A DNA stretch of 19,747 bases from CAYXVU01 sp964468725 (GTDB taxonomy: Bacteria > Acidobacteriota > Blastocatellia > UBA7656): contig CAYXVU010000103.1 of assembly GCA_964468725.1 (NCBI GenBank), forward strand, positions 1 to 19,747, in the 5' to 3' direction. The notes beneath the pieces were generated by a model. The model saw nothing but the letters and a program-made list of their open reading frames with translations, was not told the DNA's origin and ran no database searches. Positions 1 to 7,911 of this stretch are shown one piece after another (the stretch's first letter is position 1; each line of letters opens with the position of its first letter). The position numbers were made by a program, and so were the translations under genes.

Positions 1-68
1 GCCAATCGCTGCCCTTCTCTTTCACATACCGTTTAACCCAGGGCGCTGCTATCAATAAACCAGACCAT
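1..68 (-). pseudogene. PIN-domain (VapC-like) toxin, 5' end, frameshifted and cut by window edge
   Basis: Read from 68 leftwards, the ATG opens MVWFIDSSALG and then stops at TAA. If one G of the run at 37-39 (CCC on the + strand) is dropped, the reading continues as LVKRYVKEKGSDW to the window edge. The joined peptide has the look of the first strand and helix of a PIN-domain ribonuclease of the VapC type; D6 would be the first catalytic metal-binding acid. Known for the family: VapC toxins cleave RNA, often tRNA, and are neutralised by a partner encoded just upstream. The ATG overlaps the stop of the upstream small gene by one base (TAATG), the usual toxin-antitoxin arrangement. The extra base may be a real inactivating mutation or a sequencing or assembly error. 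Only about 22 codons are visible, so the family call rests on a short match. Confidence 0.6.
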
Positions 69-295
69 TACTGATCTCCGCGATTCTCGATAACCGTGTC
101 CGATACCGGCTTGCCTTTGCAAGTGATCGGTTCCCACTCGTCATCAGGCAGAGTGTCCATCTCATCAAGCAATCGTTTTTCTTCTTCGGTGAGCTTATCA
201 CTAGCCCAAGCTTCTGCTTTTACGGCTTCGTACAAATCTGCCCAGCCATTTTGCTTGCCAATGGTTCGCAACGCCTTTGCTTTCTTCTTTGACAT
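68..295 (-). CDS. small acidic protein, candidate antitoxin of the PIN-domain gene
   Basis: This is a 75-residue protein I do not recognise. The start at 295 is chosen over an upstream in-frame start because GGGAGG lies nine bases before it. The N-terminus is basic (MSKKKAKALRTIGKQ), the middle is helical and charged (residues 15-50, rich in E, K and A), and the C-terminal half is acidic with the motif LPDDEWEP. There is no signal peptide or membrane segment. Its stop codon shares one base with the ATG of the PIN-domain reading frame, which implies translational coupling and, by analogy with VapBC-type modules, an antitoxin role. No known antitoxin DNA-binding fold (AbrB, ribbon-helix-helix, Phd) is evident, so the role is inferred from position only. 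An extended -10 (TGCTATGAT) lies upstream at 332-324. Confidence 0.6.
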   Translation of the reverse strand: MSKKKAKALRTIGKQNGWADLYEAVKAEAWASDKLTEEEKRLLDEMDTLPDDEWEPITCKGKPVSDTVIENRGDQ

Positions 296-323
296 AGGAG
301 GCGACCTCCCGCGTCGCAGCGCC

Positions 324-332
324 ATCATAGCA
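324..332 (-). promoter_or_regulatory. candidate extended -10 for the small acidic gene
   Basis: TGCTATGAT on the minus strand matches an extended -10 (TGn plus TATGAT). It would start transcription near 317, about 22 bases before the ATG at 295. No convincing -35 is seen. It lies back to back with the M28 promoter at 362-370, so the two units diverge from one short region. Confidence 0.4.
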
Positions 333-361
333 CAGGTGATGGCTTGTAGTCGGCGGGGTTG

Positions 362-370
362 TGGTACTAT
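362..370 (+). promoter_or_regulatory. candidate extended -10 for the M28 peptidase
   Basis: TGGTACTAT is an extended -10 (TGn plus TACTAT). A weak -35-like TTGTAG at 344-349 is 15 bases upstream, shorter than the usual 17. The predicted transcript start near 377 leaves a leader of about 33 bases before the ATG at 410. Confidence 0.45.
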
Positions 371-409
371 CACCCTGTGGCGCGGACTCCTCCCAAACAG
401 GTGTTTGAT

Positions 410-1978
410 ATGAAAAGATCGGTTTCCATCCTCTTACTTCTGCTCTTTGTTTTCCTGCCGCTTGCGCAGGCGCAAGAAGCGGTTGACCAACAGATCATCG
501 CGCGCATCAAGACCGAAGGGTTTCAGAACTCGCAGGCGATGGAGACGTTGAGCTATCTCACCGATGTCTATGGCCCGCGATTGACCAATTCGCCCAACCT
601 CAAAGCCGCAGGCGAGTGGAGCGTTGCCAAGCTTAAAGAGTGGGGCATGGAGAATGCCGCGCTGGAAGCGTGGGGGACGTTCGGGCCGGGCTGGTCGCTG
701 AAAAAGTTTTCCGCCGAGATGCTCGAACCTACCTACACGCCGCTCGTTGCCTATCCGAAGGCCTGGACGCCTTCGACCAACGGCGTCGTCTCCGGCGCGC
801 CGATGGTGGTGGATGTGAAGTCGAAAGCCGACTTCGAAAAGTATAAAGGCAAGCTCAAAGGCGCCATCGTTCTCAATGGCCGCCCGAACCCGACGCGCGG
901 CGGCTTTACGCCCGAGGCTTCGCGCTTGAGCGACGCGGAACTGGCCGCACAAACCCAGATCACCAACCCGGCGGATCGCGGCGAACCGAAATCCTACTGG
1001 CACGAAGAAGAAGAGTGGGTCGGCATATTGACGCGCCAACGCGAGGTCACTCAATTCTTCCGCGATGAAGGCGTGGCCTTGCTCATCGAAGCCAGCGCCC
1101 GCGACCATGCGGTGATTCGCGTACAAGGGTTTTATGATTTCAAATCGACCGACAATTTACCTTCGGTGGTGCTGGCGCGCGAACAGTATCTGCGCCTAGT
1201 CCGCCTGCTCGATAAGAAGGTCGGGGTGAAACTTGAATTCAACCTGCAAACCGTCTTTCACGAACAGGACACGCAAGGTTACAACGTGATTGCCGAAATT
1301 CCCGGCTCCGACCCGCGCCTCAAGGACGAAGTCGTTATGCTCGGCGGCCACCTCGATTCCTGGCATTCGGGAACCGGAGCGACCGACAACGCCGCCGGAT
1401 GTGTGGTGATGATGGAGGCGATGCGCATCCTAAAAGCGATTGGCGCAAAACCGCGTCGCACCGTGCGCGTGGCGCTGTGGAGCGGCGAAGAGCAGGACTA
1501 TTTCGGCTCGCTTGGGTATGTGAAAAAGCATTTTGGCGATCCGAAAACCATGCAGCTCAAACCCGCGCATGCGAAGCTCTCGGCTTACTTCAACCTCGAC
1601 AACGGCACGGGAAAGATTCGCGGCATCAACCTGCAAGGCAACGAAGCCGTGCGCCCCATCTTTGAAGCCTATTTGAAGCCGTTCGCCTATTTGAATGCGG
1701 CGACGTTGACCTCGCTCAACTCCGGCGGCACGGATCATATGGCGTTTGATGCGGTCGGCTTGCCGGGATTCCAATTCATTCAAGACCCGATTGATTACTC
1801 GACGCGCACCCATCACACCAACGTTGACACCTATGAATATGTCATTGAAGAAGACCTGAAACAGTCTGCGGTGGTCGTGGCGTCGTTGGTCTATCACACG
1901 GCGATGCGCGAAGAGCGGTTGCCGCGCAAGGCGCTGCCGAAACCATACACGGGCGACGGGGGACAGGCTTCGAAGTGA
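410..1978 (+). CDS. secreted M28-family zinc metallopeptidase with PA domain
   Basis: A 522-residue protein. The ATG at 410 is chosen because it opens directly into a signal peptide (MKRS, a leucine-rich core, then a cleavage site near AQA/QE at about residue 22), with CAGGTG seven bases upstream. A protease-associated (PA) domain spans roughly residues 124-290 and the M28 catalytic domain about 290-505. Visible metal-site residues are H314 (GGHLDSW), bridging D326 (GATDNAAG), general base E360 and ligand E361 (SGEEQDY), D397 (NLDNGTG) and a final histidine at 468 or 469 (THHTNVDTYE). M28 enzymes with PA domains are co-catalytic two-zinc aminopeptidases or carboxypeptidases; substrate cannot be told here. 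Location is probably periplasmic or extracellular. The gene converges on the hybrid kinase with only six bases between the stop codons. Confidence 0.93.
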   Translation: MKRSVSILLLLLFVFLPLAQAQEAVDQQIIARIKTEGFQNSQAMETLSYLTDVYGPRLTNSPNLKAAGEWSVAKLKEWGMENAALEAWGTFGPGWSLKKFSAEMLEPTYTPLVAYPKAWTPSTNGVVSGAPMVVDVKSKADFEKYKGKLKGAIVLNGRPNPTRGGFTPEASRLSDAELAAQTQITNPADRGEPKSYWHEEEEWVGILTRQREVTQFFRDEGVALLIEASARDHAVIRVQGFYDFKSTDNLPSVVLAREQYLRLVRLLDKKVGVKLEFNLQTVFHEQDTQGYNVIAEIPGSDPRLKDEVVMLGGHLDSWHSGTGATDNAAGCVVMMEAMRILKAIGAKPRRTVRVALWSGEEQDYFGSLGYVKKHFGDPKTMQLKPAHAKLSAYFNLDNGTGKIRGINLQGNEAVRPIFEAYLKPFAYLNAATLTSLNSGGTDHMAFDAVGLPGFQFIQDPIDYSTRTHHTNVDTYEYVIEEDLKQSAVVVASLVYHTAMREERLPRKALPKPYTGDGGQASK

Positions 1979-1984
1979 CCCGAC

Positions 1985-4786
1985 TCACTCGCCGAAAACC
2001 GTGCTGAGGGCGGTCTGAATTTCGGCGAGGTTGAAGGGTTTGGAAATCACCGTGTCGAAGACCGGGTTGCTGCCCGCCAAATCAATGGCTTGTTCGACGC
2101 TGTAACCGCTCATTAAGATCACGCGTGTGCGCGGGTACTTCTCTTTGATGGCGGCGGCGGCGGCCAGACCGTCGGTGTGAGGCATGGCTAAATCCGTAAA
2201 CACCACATCGAATGCGGTGCCTTCCAACAACCCATAGGCGTCTTCCACTGTCGCCGCTTCGGTTACGACATGCCCGATCTGCTGCAAGATTGCGGCTAAC
2301 ACATCGCGCACGAATTTTTCATCATCGAGCACCAGCGAACGAATCGGCGCGGCGACCGCAGGCAGGCGAGGCACGGATTGCGGCGGCTCTGCGGGATGAG
2401 CAAGCGGCAAGGAGACGATGAAGGTCGCGCCGTTATAGAGTCGGCTCTCGACTTCGATATGCCCTTGATGGTGTTCGATGATGTGATAACTTTCACTCAG
2501 CCCCATCCCCAACCCCTGAACGCCCTTGGTGGTAAAAAACGGTTCGAACAGATGCTTCTTGATCTCTTCAGTCATGCCGCTGCCGGTGTCGGTGAAGCGA
2601 ACGCGGGCTTCCGTCGCGGTTGCCGTGCCGACGATAAAGAGTTGGCCGCCGACCGGCATCGCATCGAGAGCATTGAAAATGATGTTGAGAAAGACCTCGC
2701 GCAAAGCGGCGGGGTCGCCGTTGACTTGCAGATTTTCGTCAGCCTGCCAATCGAGGTGGACTTTGTACTTGATGCCCAAGGCTTCGGCATCATTGCGCCA
2801 GCGCGGGCGCGTCATATCAACGGCGTCGCGCACGACTTCGAAAAGCGAGAAGCAGACATTCACTTCTTTGGCCGCGCTGCGATGCGAAAAGCTCTGAATG
2901 CGTTTGACCATGTTGGCGGCATCTTTGGCCGACTGCTCGACGACACGCAAGTAGTGCTCGACATCCGGGTCGTGAACTTTCGGCAATGCCAGTTGGGTAT
3001 AGCCGACGATGACCGCCAGCACGTTATTGAAATTGTGGGCGATGCCCGATGCCAGTTGGCCGAGGGCGCGCAGTTTATCGGCTTGCTGGGCGCGTTCATG
3101 CTCGCGCTCGCGTTCGGTCACATCGCGCGTCAGAGTGATGGCGCCGACCAATTCGCCGCTTTCGTTGAAGAAGGGCGAAGCCAGATGTTCGAGCAACACT
3201 TGCCGACCATCGGGGCGCGTGTACCATAACCGACTGGTAATGACGTGACCTTCGCGCACTGCCGTTTGCACGGGTAACCGATCAATGGGCAGACGCGCGC
3301 CGTTCTCGTCGGCGAAGCGATCTTCGGCCAAGCTGTTCGCCGGATGGGCGCAAAGGTCATCAAGCGTGAAACCGTAAATTTGCAAAGCTCGTTGGTTGGC
3401 ATGAACGACCGTCGCCGTGTGGTCATGAATCATCAAGCCTTCGTTCATCTGCTCGATGGCGGCTGTCAGGGTGGCGCGTTCGCGTTCGGCTTCGGCACGC
3501 GCTTGCCGTTCGCGGATCAACCACTCGGCGCGTTCGCGTTCGGCTTGGCGGCGTGCCGTAACATCCGTGCCAATGATGATGGCGCAAGCCATGCCCTCGC
3601 TTTCGATGACTTCGCCCGACAGCAACGCCGTGCGCAACTCGCCCCGACGATTGCGGATTTCGACCTCCATATCACGAAACGAGCCGCTTTGGGTGAGCCG
3701 CTCCAGCAAGTAGTCGCGCTCTTCGGGATTGCTCCACAAACCCAATTCCGACGCGCTCCTGCCGAGCACGTCATTGCGACTGAAACCGCCCAATTGCAAA
3801 AAACTCTCATTGACGCTTAAAAATTGCCCGTCCGAGAGGCGGGCGATGACCATCGGCACCGGGCTGGAGAGAAAGGCTTTGGCAAAGCGCATCTCCGACG
3901 CCCACAAGCTTTTCTCCGCGTGCTTGCGCGCCGTGATGTCACGTTGCGTCCCCCACACGCGCACCAACTGATCGTCTTGAATGATGCAGTGCAGGTTGTT
4001 CAAAAACCATTTCGGCGAACCGTCCTGGGCCAACTCCTGAGACTCCGCATCGCTGATCCGATACCCCCCTTCGATACAGGCGCGCAGATAGGCGCGATTG
4101 GCTTCCTCCGACAGCGGCAACAATTCGCCGATCCGTTTGCCAATTACTTCGGCGGCAGATTCGAAGCCGTACATGCGCGCCATGGTATCGTTGCATTCGG
4201 CCAGATAGCCGAAGTTGCCAATGCGTTCGATCTGTTCTTCAACCGGCAAATGTATCGGGATGGGCTGGTCGAATTCACAACGATAGATGCCCTCCGAGCT
4301 ATGGGCGATAAAGGCTTTGTAGCGTTCCTCGCCAGCGCGCAGAGACTCTTCAATACGCTTGCGCGCGGTGATGTCGGTGCTGACGCTGAGAAGGCAAGGC
4401 TGACCGTGAAAGCGAATGCGTTCGGCAGCCAGTAGCACAGTGCGTACCTCGCCGGAGGGCAGGCGAAACTGTGCCTCCCAGTCGCGCACACTGCCTTCCG
4501 ATTCCAGCCTCTTGACGAGCAACCTGCGATCTTCCGGAAAGAGCCAACTCTGAACTTCATCTACTGTTTTGCCAACGATTTCGTCGCGTCGCCCGCCAAT
4601 CCATTTCAGGCAAGCGTCGTTGATCTCCAGATAACGACCTTCGGCAAGGGTGGTGATGGTCATCAAATTGGGGTTCGATTGAAAAGCAATGGAAAAGAGC
4701 AGGTCGCTATCGTTCCGGCGGCGATCCTCATCCGTCACCGGTGAAGCAATTAGAGAAGTGGAACTGTCTGACAACCTATCACTCAT
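1985..4786 (-). CDS. four-PAS hybrid sensor histidine kinase with C-terminal receiver
   Basis: A 933-residue soluble sensor kinase with no membrane segment or signal peptide. Approximate domains: PAS1 28-145, PAS2 152-290, PAS3 297-415, a charged coiled coil about 415-440, PAS4 440-560, HisKA 570-635, HATPase_c 680-795 and REC 818-930. H584 is the predicted phospho-acceptor (GIAHNFNN); the N box (NIIFNALDAMP), G1 (DTGSGM), F box (FEPFFTTK) and G2 (GLGMGL) are all intact. The receiver has acidic pocket DDE, phospho-acceptor D865 (FTDLAMP) and the KPF lysine. PAS domains probably sense a cytoplasmic signal such as redox, ligand or light; no cofactor cysteine is obvious. The ATG at 4786 is preferred because AAGGA lies ten bases upstream; a TTG at 4870 would add 28 residues. 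No separate response regulator gene is adjacent, so its output partner is unknown. Confidence 0.92.
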   Translation of the reverse strand: MSDRLSDSSTSLIASPVTDEDRRRNDSDLLFSIAFQSNPNLMTITTLAEGRYLEINDACLKWIGGRRDEIVGKTVDEVQSWLFPEDRRLLVKRLESEGSVRDWEAQFRLPSGEVRTVLLAAERIRFHGQPCLLSVSTDITARKRIEESLRAGEERYKAFIAHSSEGIYRCEFDQPIPIHLPVEEQIERIGNFGYLAECNDTMARMYGFESAAEVIGKRIGELLPLSEEANRAYLRACIEGGYRISDAESQELAQDGSPKWFLNNLHCIIQDDQLVRVWGTQRDITARKHAEKSLWASEMRFAKAFLSSPVPMVIARLSDGQFLSVNESFLQLGGFSRNDVLGRSASELGLWSNPEERDYLLERLTQSGSFRDMEVEIRNRRGELRTALLSGEVIESEGMACAIIIGTDVTARRQAERERAEWLIRERQARAEAERERATLTAAIEQMNEGLMIHDHTATVVHANQRALQIYGFTLDDLCAHPANSLAEDRFADENGARLPIDRLPVQTAVREGHVITSRLWYTRPDGRQVLLEHLASPFFNESGELVGAITLTRDVTEREREHERAQQADKLRALGQLASGIAHNFNNVLAVIVGYTQLALPKVHDPDVEHYLRVVEQSAKDAANMVKRIQSFSHRSAAKEVNVCFSLFEVVRDAVDMTRPRWRNDAEALGIKYKVHLDWQADENLQVNGDPAALREVFLNIIFNALDAMPVGGQLFIVGTATATEARVRFTDTGSGMTEEIKKHLFEPFFTTKGVQGLGMGLSESYHIIEHHQGHIEVESRLYNGATFIVSLPLAHPAEPPQSVPRLPAVAAPIRSLVLDDEKFVRDVLAAILQQIGHVVTEAATVEDAYGLLEGTAFDVVFTDLAMPHTDGLAAAAAIKEKYPRTRVILMSGYSVEQAIDLAGSNPVFDTVISKPFNLAEIQTALSTVFGE

Positions 4787-5077
4787 TGAGGTTGCGTCCT
4801 TACTAGGGTAAAGCCAATCCGCGAAAAAATTTTGTGCTGGCAACACTGAATTCGTGAGCCTTTTGCTCAATCACCGTTTGGGGGCGGGAAGTAAGCCTAG
4901 CGATTGTACCATATTGCCCTTAGCCGACCATTCTGAAATTGTCGCGCCCGCGCCAACTCCAGCGCTTGCCGTGCCCTTTGCGACCTGCGCCGCGTCCTGT
5001 ACCATAAGCGTTTTAAGACAGAGCGCCAAACTGCGACCGGCACACTGTCTCTACCTTACAATTGGTTTGAGGAGATT
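4787..5077. other. 291-bp divergent intergenic region between hybrid kinase and thrS
   Basis: No gene or RNA is evident here. On the minus strand it holds the kinase extended -10 at 4911-4903. On the plus strand two weak thrS promoter options are visible: TTGCGA (4978-4983) with TACCAT (5000-5005) at 16-base spacing, and an isolated TACAAT at 5057-5062 whose start would fall inside the ribosome binding site. The nonamer TGTACCATA occurs twice, at 4905-4913 and 4998-5006. The thrS ribosome site is GAGGAG at 5069-5074. I saw no T-box or thrS-operator-like fold. Confidence 0.4.
4903..4911 (-). promoter_or_regulatory. candidate extended -10 for the hybrid kinase
   Basis: TGGTACAAT on the minus strand is an extended -10 (TGn plus TACAAT). 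Initiation near 4896 would give a leader of about 110 bases to the ATG at 4786, or about 26 bases to the alternative TTG start at 4870. No -35 is convincing. Confidence 0.4.
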
Positions 5078-6880
5078 ATGGCAGAAGATTTTCACAGCGA
5101 TCAGGATTTCGCTCTGGGGCCGGGTGACTTCGCTTCCGAGCAGGAATATAAACTCCACTGCTTAAAGCATTCGACTTCGCACATCATGGCCGCCGCCGTG
5201 CAGCAGATCTTTCCTGAAGTCAAATTCGGCATCGGCCCGCCCATTAAGAACGGCTTCTACTACGATATGGAACTGCCGCGCCCGCTGACGCCCGAAGACC
5301 TCGAAGAGATCGAACGCCGCATGCGCGAGATCGTCAAAGCCGCGCACCCGTTCGAGCGCGAAAATTGGGCGAAAGCGCAGGCGTTGGAATTCTTCGACGC
5401 CCGTCAGCAGAGCTACAAGATCGAACTTATCAACGGCATTGCCGGAGAGACGGTTTCGACCTATGCCATCGGCGACTTCACAGACCTCTGCGCCGGGCCG
5501 CATGTGCGCCGCACCAGTGAGTGCAAACATTTCAAACTGACTTCGGTTGCCGGAGCCTACTGGCGCGGCAGCGAAAAGAACCCCATGCTGCAACGCATCT
5601 ACGGCACGGTGTGGCCGACGAAAGCCGAACTGGAAGAGTACCTGCACAATCTGGAAGAAGCCAAAAAACGCGACCATCGCAAACTCGGGCGCGAGTTGGA
5701 ACTCTTCCTCTTGCATGAATGGGCGCCGGGCGCGACCTTCTGGCTGCCGAAAGGCACGATTGTCTATAACACCTTGCAAGAGAAGATGCGTCGCTTGCTG
5801 GTCAAGAACGGCTACCACGAAGTCAAAGCGCCGCTGTTAGCTAATGAGCAACTCTTCAAAACTTCGGGGCACTGGCAGCATTACAAAGAAGATATGTTCG
5901 TCGTGCCGGATGACGAAGCCAAAGAGCAACAGAAAGAGAATGCGGAGTTCGCGTTGAAACCGATGAACTGCCCGGAGGCTATGCTCATCTTCGGAGCCAA
6001 GCGGCGCAGCTACCGCGAACTGCCGTTGCGCCTCGCCGAACAGAGCGTGCTGCATCGCAACGAGCGCGCGGGGGCGTTGTCGGGGCTGACGCGCGTGCGT
6101 CAGTTCGCGCAAGATGACGCGCACATCTTCGTCACCGAAGAGCAGATCGGCGAAGAGGTCAATCGCCTGCTCAATCTGGTGGCGCGGGTTTATCGCGCCT
6201 TCGATATGTCATTCAAGTTTGTGCTCAGTACGCGCAACCCGGAAAAGTTCATGGGCGATGTAGCCGTATGGGACAGAGCCGAAGCCCTGCTCCGTGAGGT
6301 GCTCGAACAGAGCAAACTGGAATACAGCGTGGCGGTGGGCGATGCGGCGTTTTATGGGCCGAAGATTGACCAACTGGTACAAGATTCGATCAAGCGCGAG
6401 CATCAACTCGGCACCATTCAGTTGGACTTTCAACAGCCGCTGAATTTCGGCTTGACCTATGTCACCGCCGACAACGCCGAATCGCGTCCGGTCGTCATTC
6501 ACCGGGCGATTTACGGTTCGTTCGAACGCTTCATTGCCATCTTGATCGAACACTACGCGGGCGCCTTCCCCGTCTGGCTTGCGCCCGTGCAGGCCAAAGT
6601 GTTGTCGATCTCCGAAAAGACCGCCGCGTATGCGCGCGAAGTCTACGAACGGCTATTTGACGAAGACCTGCGCGTCGAACTCGACATCCGCGACGACAAA
6701 ATCGGCGCAAAGATTCGGGATGCACAGTTAGAGAAAGTGCCTTTTATGCTTGTCGTCGGGCAGAAAGAGGCCGAAAACCGTACCGTTGCTGTGCGCTCGC
6801 GCACAAGCGGTGATGAAGGCGCTGTGCCTGTAGAAGACTTCGTCGCCCGCATCAAAGGCGAAGCAACGTTTGCCTTCTAA
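5078..6880 (+). CDS. thrS: threonyl-tRNA synthetase, lacking the N-terminal TGS domain
   Basis: A 600-residue class II synthetase that charges tRNA-Thr in the cytoplasm. The editing domain comes first, with H31 and H35 of the HxxxH site and C138/H142 (CAGPH). The catalytic core follows with zinc ligands C298 (MNCPE), H349 (DDAHIF) and H475 (VIHRAIYG); their spacing equals that of E. coli C334, H385 and H511. Motif 2 is RVRQFAQDDAH. The C-terminal anticodon-binding domain runs from about 500. The start has GAGGAG just upstream. E. coli ThrRS has 642 residues with a TGS domain at 1-62; here only about 20 residues precede the editing domain, so TGS is missing, and no TGS-like peptide is seen in other frames upstream. 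The common thrS-infC-rpmI-rplT neighbourhood is also absent. Confidence 0.96.
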   Translation: MAEDFHSDQDFALGPGDFASEQEYKLHCLKHSTSHIMAAAVQQIFPEVKFGIGPPIKNGFYYDMELPRPLTPEDLEEIERRMREIVKAAHPFERENWAKAQALEFFDARQQSYKIELINGIAGETVSTYAIGDFTDLCAGPHVRRTSECKHFKLTSVAGAYWRGSEKNPMLQRIYGTVWPTKAELEEYLHNLEEAKKRDHRKLGRELELFLLHEWAPGATFWLPKGTIVYNTLQEKMRRLLVKNGYHEVKAPLLANEQLFKTSGHWQHYKEDMFVVPDDEAKEQQKENAEFALKPMNCPEAMLIFGAKRRSYRELPLRLAEQSVLHRNERAGALSGLTRVRQFAQDDAHIFVTEEQIGEEVNRLLNLVARVYRAFDMSFKFVLSTRNPEKFMGDVAVWDRAEALLREVLEQSKLEYSVAVGDAAFYGPKIDQLVQDSIKREHQLGTIQLDFQQPLNFGLTYVTADNAESRPVVIHRAIYGSFERFIAILIEHYAGAFPVWLAPVQAKVLSISEKTAAYAREVYERLFDEDLRVELDIRDDKIGAKIRDAQLEKVPFMLVVGQKEAENRTVAVRSRTSGDEGAVPVEDFVARIKGEATFAF

Positions 6881-6904
6881 CCCGATCAGAGGAAGGGCAA
6901 ACAA

Positions 6905-6946
6905 CCGCAAAGCGCAAGGGGCTGACCGACTCGTTGCGCTTTGCGG
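6905..6946 (+). terminator. strong stem-loop after thrS (terminator-like, no U tract)
   Basis: CCGCAAAGCGCAA (6905-6917) and TTGCGCTTTGCGG (6934-6946) form a perfect 13-bp stem with a 16-base loop, starting 24 bases after the thrS stop. It is well placed to end the thrS transcript or protect its 3' end. There is no direct U run; the first T-rich run, TTTT, comes at 6961-6964. A dyad this perfect could instead be an operator upstream of the AraC-type gene. Confidence 0.5.
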
Positions 6947-7035
6947 AGCATCACAAAAACTTTTCTGAAACGCTTGCCTCCTCGATCACACTTACTTCGT
7001 ACTACAGAACAACACAGATTACTGAGGCAACCATT

Positions 7036-7848
7036 ATGATGCTGAGGTCAGGTAGTTGGTATGGAGACACCTTGCGCGAAAATGCGGTCGCCGGATTGCT
7101 GTTGACGGAAACCGCTTATCGCAGCGGCGCGAAATTGCCCTCCCATTCGCACGAACAGCCCTATTTCTGTTTTGTGCTCAAAGGGGCTTACACGGAAAAT
7201 TATGGCCGACGCGCACGCGCCTGCCAGAGCTTAAACTTGATCTTTCATCCGCCCGATGAAACTCACGCCAATCACTTTCACAGCGACGCGCGGTGCTTCA
7301 ATTTGCAAATGAGCGTGGCGTGGATGGAACGGCTGGGCAGGCATTCGATTGCTCTGCCGGAGTCAGCGCAATTTGAACGAGGGTTGCTGACCCGCTTGGC
7401 TACACGGTTATACGAAGAGTTTCGCCGCGAGGAAGCGCTGTCGCATCTGGTGATCGAAGGCCTGATGTTGGAACTGATCGGCGAAACCTGTCGCCAGCCG
7501 ACGCAACGGCAAATGACAACCCCGCCGCGCTGGCTCAGTCAGGCACGCGACCAGTTACACGAGCAGTTCGCTGACCGATTGACGTTGACGGAGTTGGCCG
7601 AAGCGGTCGGCATTCATCCCGTCCATCTGGCGCGCGAGTTTCGCCGCTTCTACGGCTGCACGGTTGGCGAATATCTGCGCCGTCTGCGGGTAGAGTTCGC
7701 TTGCCGAAAAATCGCGTTGACCGATCAACCGCTCAGTGAAATCGCGATGGCCGCGGGCTTCTTCGATCAGAGCCATTTCACGCGCCTCTTCAAACAGCAG
7801 ACGGGCAAAAGCCCAAAAGCCTACCGCCGATTGTTTCACGCCCGCTAA
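7036..7848 (+). CDS. AraC-family transcriptional regulator with cupin-like sensor domain
   Basis: A 270-residue regulator. Two consecutive ATGs open the frame at 7036 and 7039, with GAGG eight bases before the first; an upstream TTG at 6934 lies inside the thrS stem-loop and is rejected. The N-terminal half is a cupin-type ligand domain with a histidine-rich strand (PSHSHEQPYFCFVLKG) and HFHSDARCF. The C-terminal about 100 residues carry two helix-turn-helix units: LTLTELAEAVGIHPVHLAREF, and a second ending in the family signature IAMAAGFFDQSHFTRLFKQQ with GKSPKAYRR. Such proteins bind DNA and usually activate genes in response to a small molecule. The target is unknown; the M1 peptidase begins 63 bases downstream on the same strand and is one candidate. 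Confidence 0.9.
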   Translation: MMLRSGSWYGDTLRENAVAGLLLTETAYRSGAKLPSHSHEQPYFCFVLKGAYTENYGRRARACQSLNLIFHPPDETHANHFHSDARCFNLQMSVAWMERLGRHSIALPESAQFERGLLTRLATRLYEEFRREEALSHLVIEGLMLELIGETCRQPTQRQMTTPPRWLSQARDQLHEQFADRLTLTELAEAVGIHPVHLAREFRRFYGCTVGEYLRRLRVEFACRKIALTDQPLSEIAMAAGFFDQSHFTRLFKQQTGKSPKAYRRLFHAR

Positions 7849-7895
7849 GCGCATCCCAAAACGTTTGACCTATCCAATCATCGCCCGCCTTAGCG

Positions 7896-7904
7896 TGCTA
7901 CATT
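7896..7904 (+). promoter_or_regulatory. candidate extended -10 close to the M1 peptidase start
   Basis: TGCTACATT is an extended -10-like element ending eight bases before the ATG at 7912. Initiation would fall at or next to the start codon, which suggests a leaderless transcript. This agrees with the absence of a Shine-Dalgarno sequence. No -35 at normal spacing was found; TTGACC at 7865-7870 is 28 bases away from the hexamer and too far. Confidence 0.35.
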
Positions 7905-7911
7905 GGCACAC

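Noticed and set aside
30..45. Programmed frameshift in the PIN gene
   Set aside because: CCC/GGG here is not a known slippery heptamer, and no stimulatory structure or precedent in PIN toxins supports it; mutation or sequence error is simpler.
434..1126. Minus-strand open frame (230 codons) inside the M28 peptidase
   Set aside because: It is the shadow of a GC-rich coding strand, with Arg/Gly-rich composition and no family match, while the plus strand carries the signal peptide and zinc motifs.
2378..3229. Long plus-strand open frame (283 codons) within the hybrid kinase gene
   Set aside because: It is antisense to well-conserved HATPase and receiver motifs, has no recognisable domain, and reads like the reverse of the kinase codons.
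4854..5165. Possible small gene or missing TGS domain upstream of thrS
   Set aside because: The peptide is low in conserved features, overlaps the thrS start in another frame, and does not resemble TGS.
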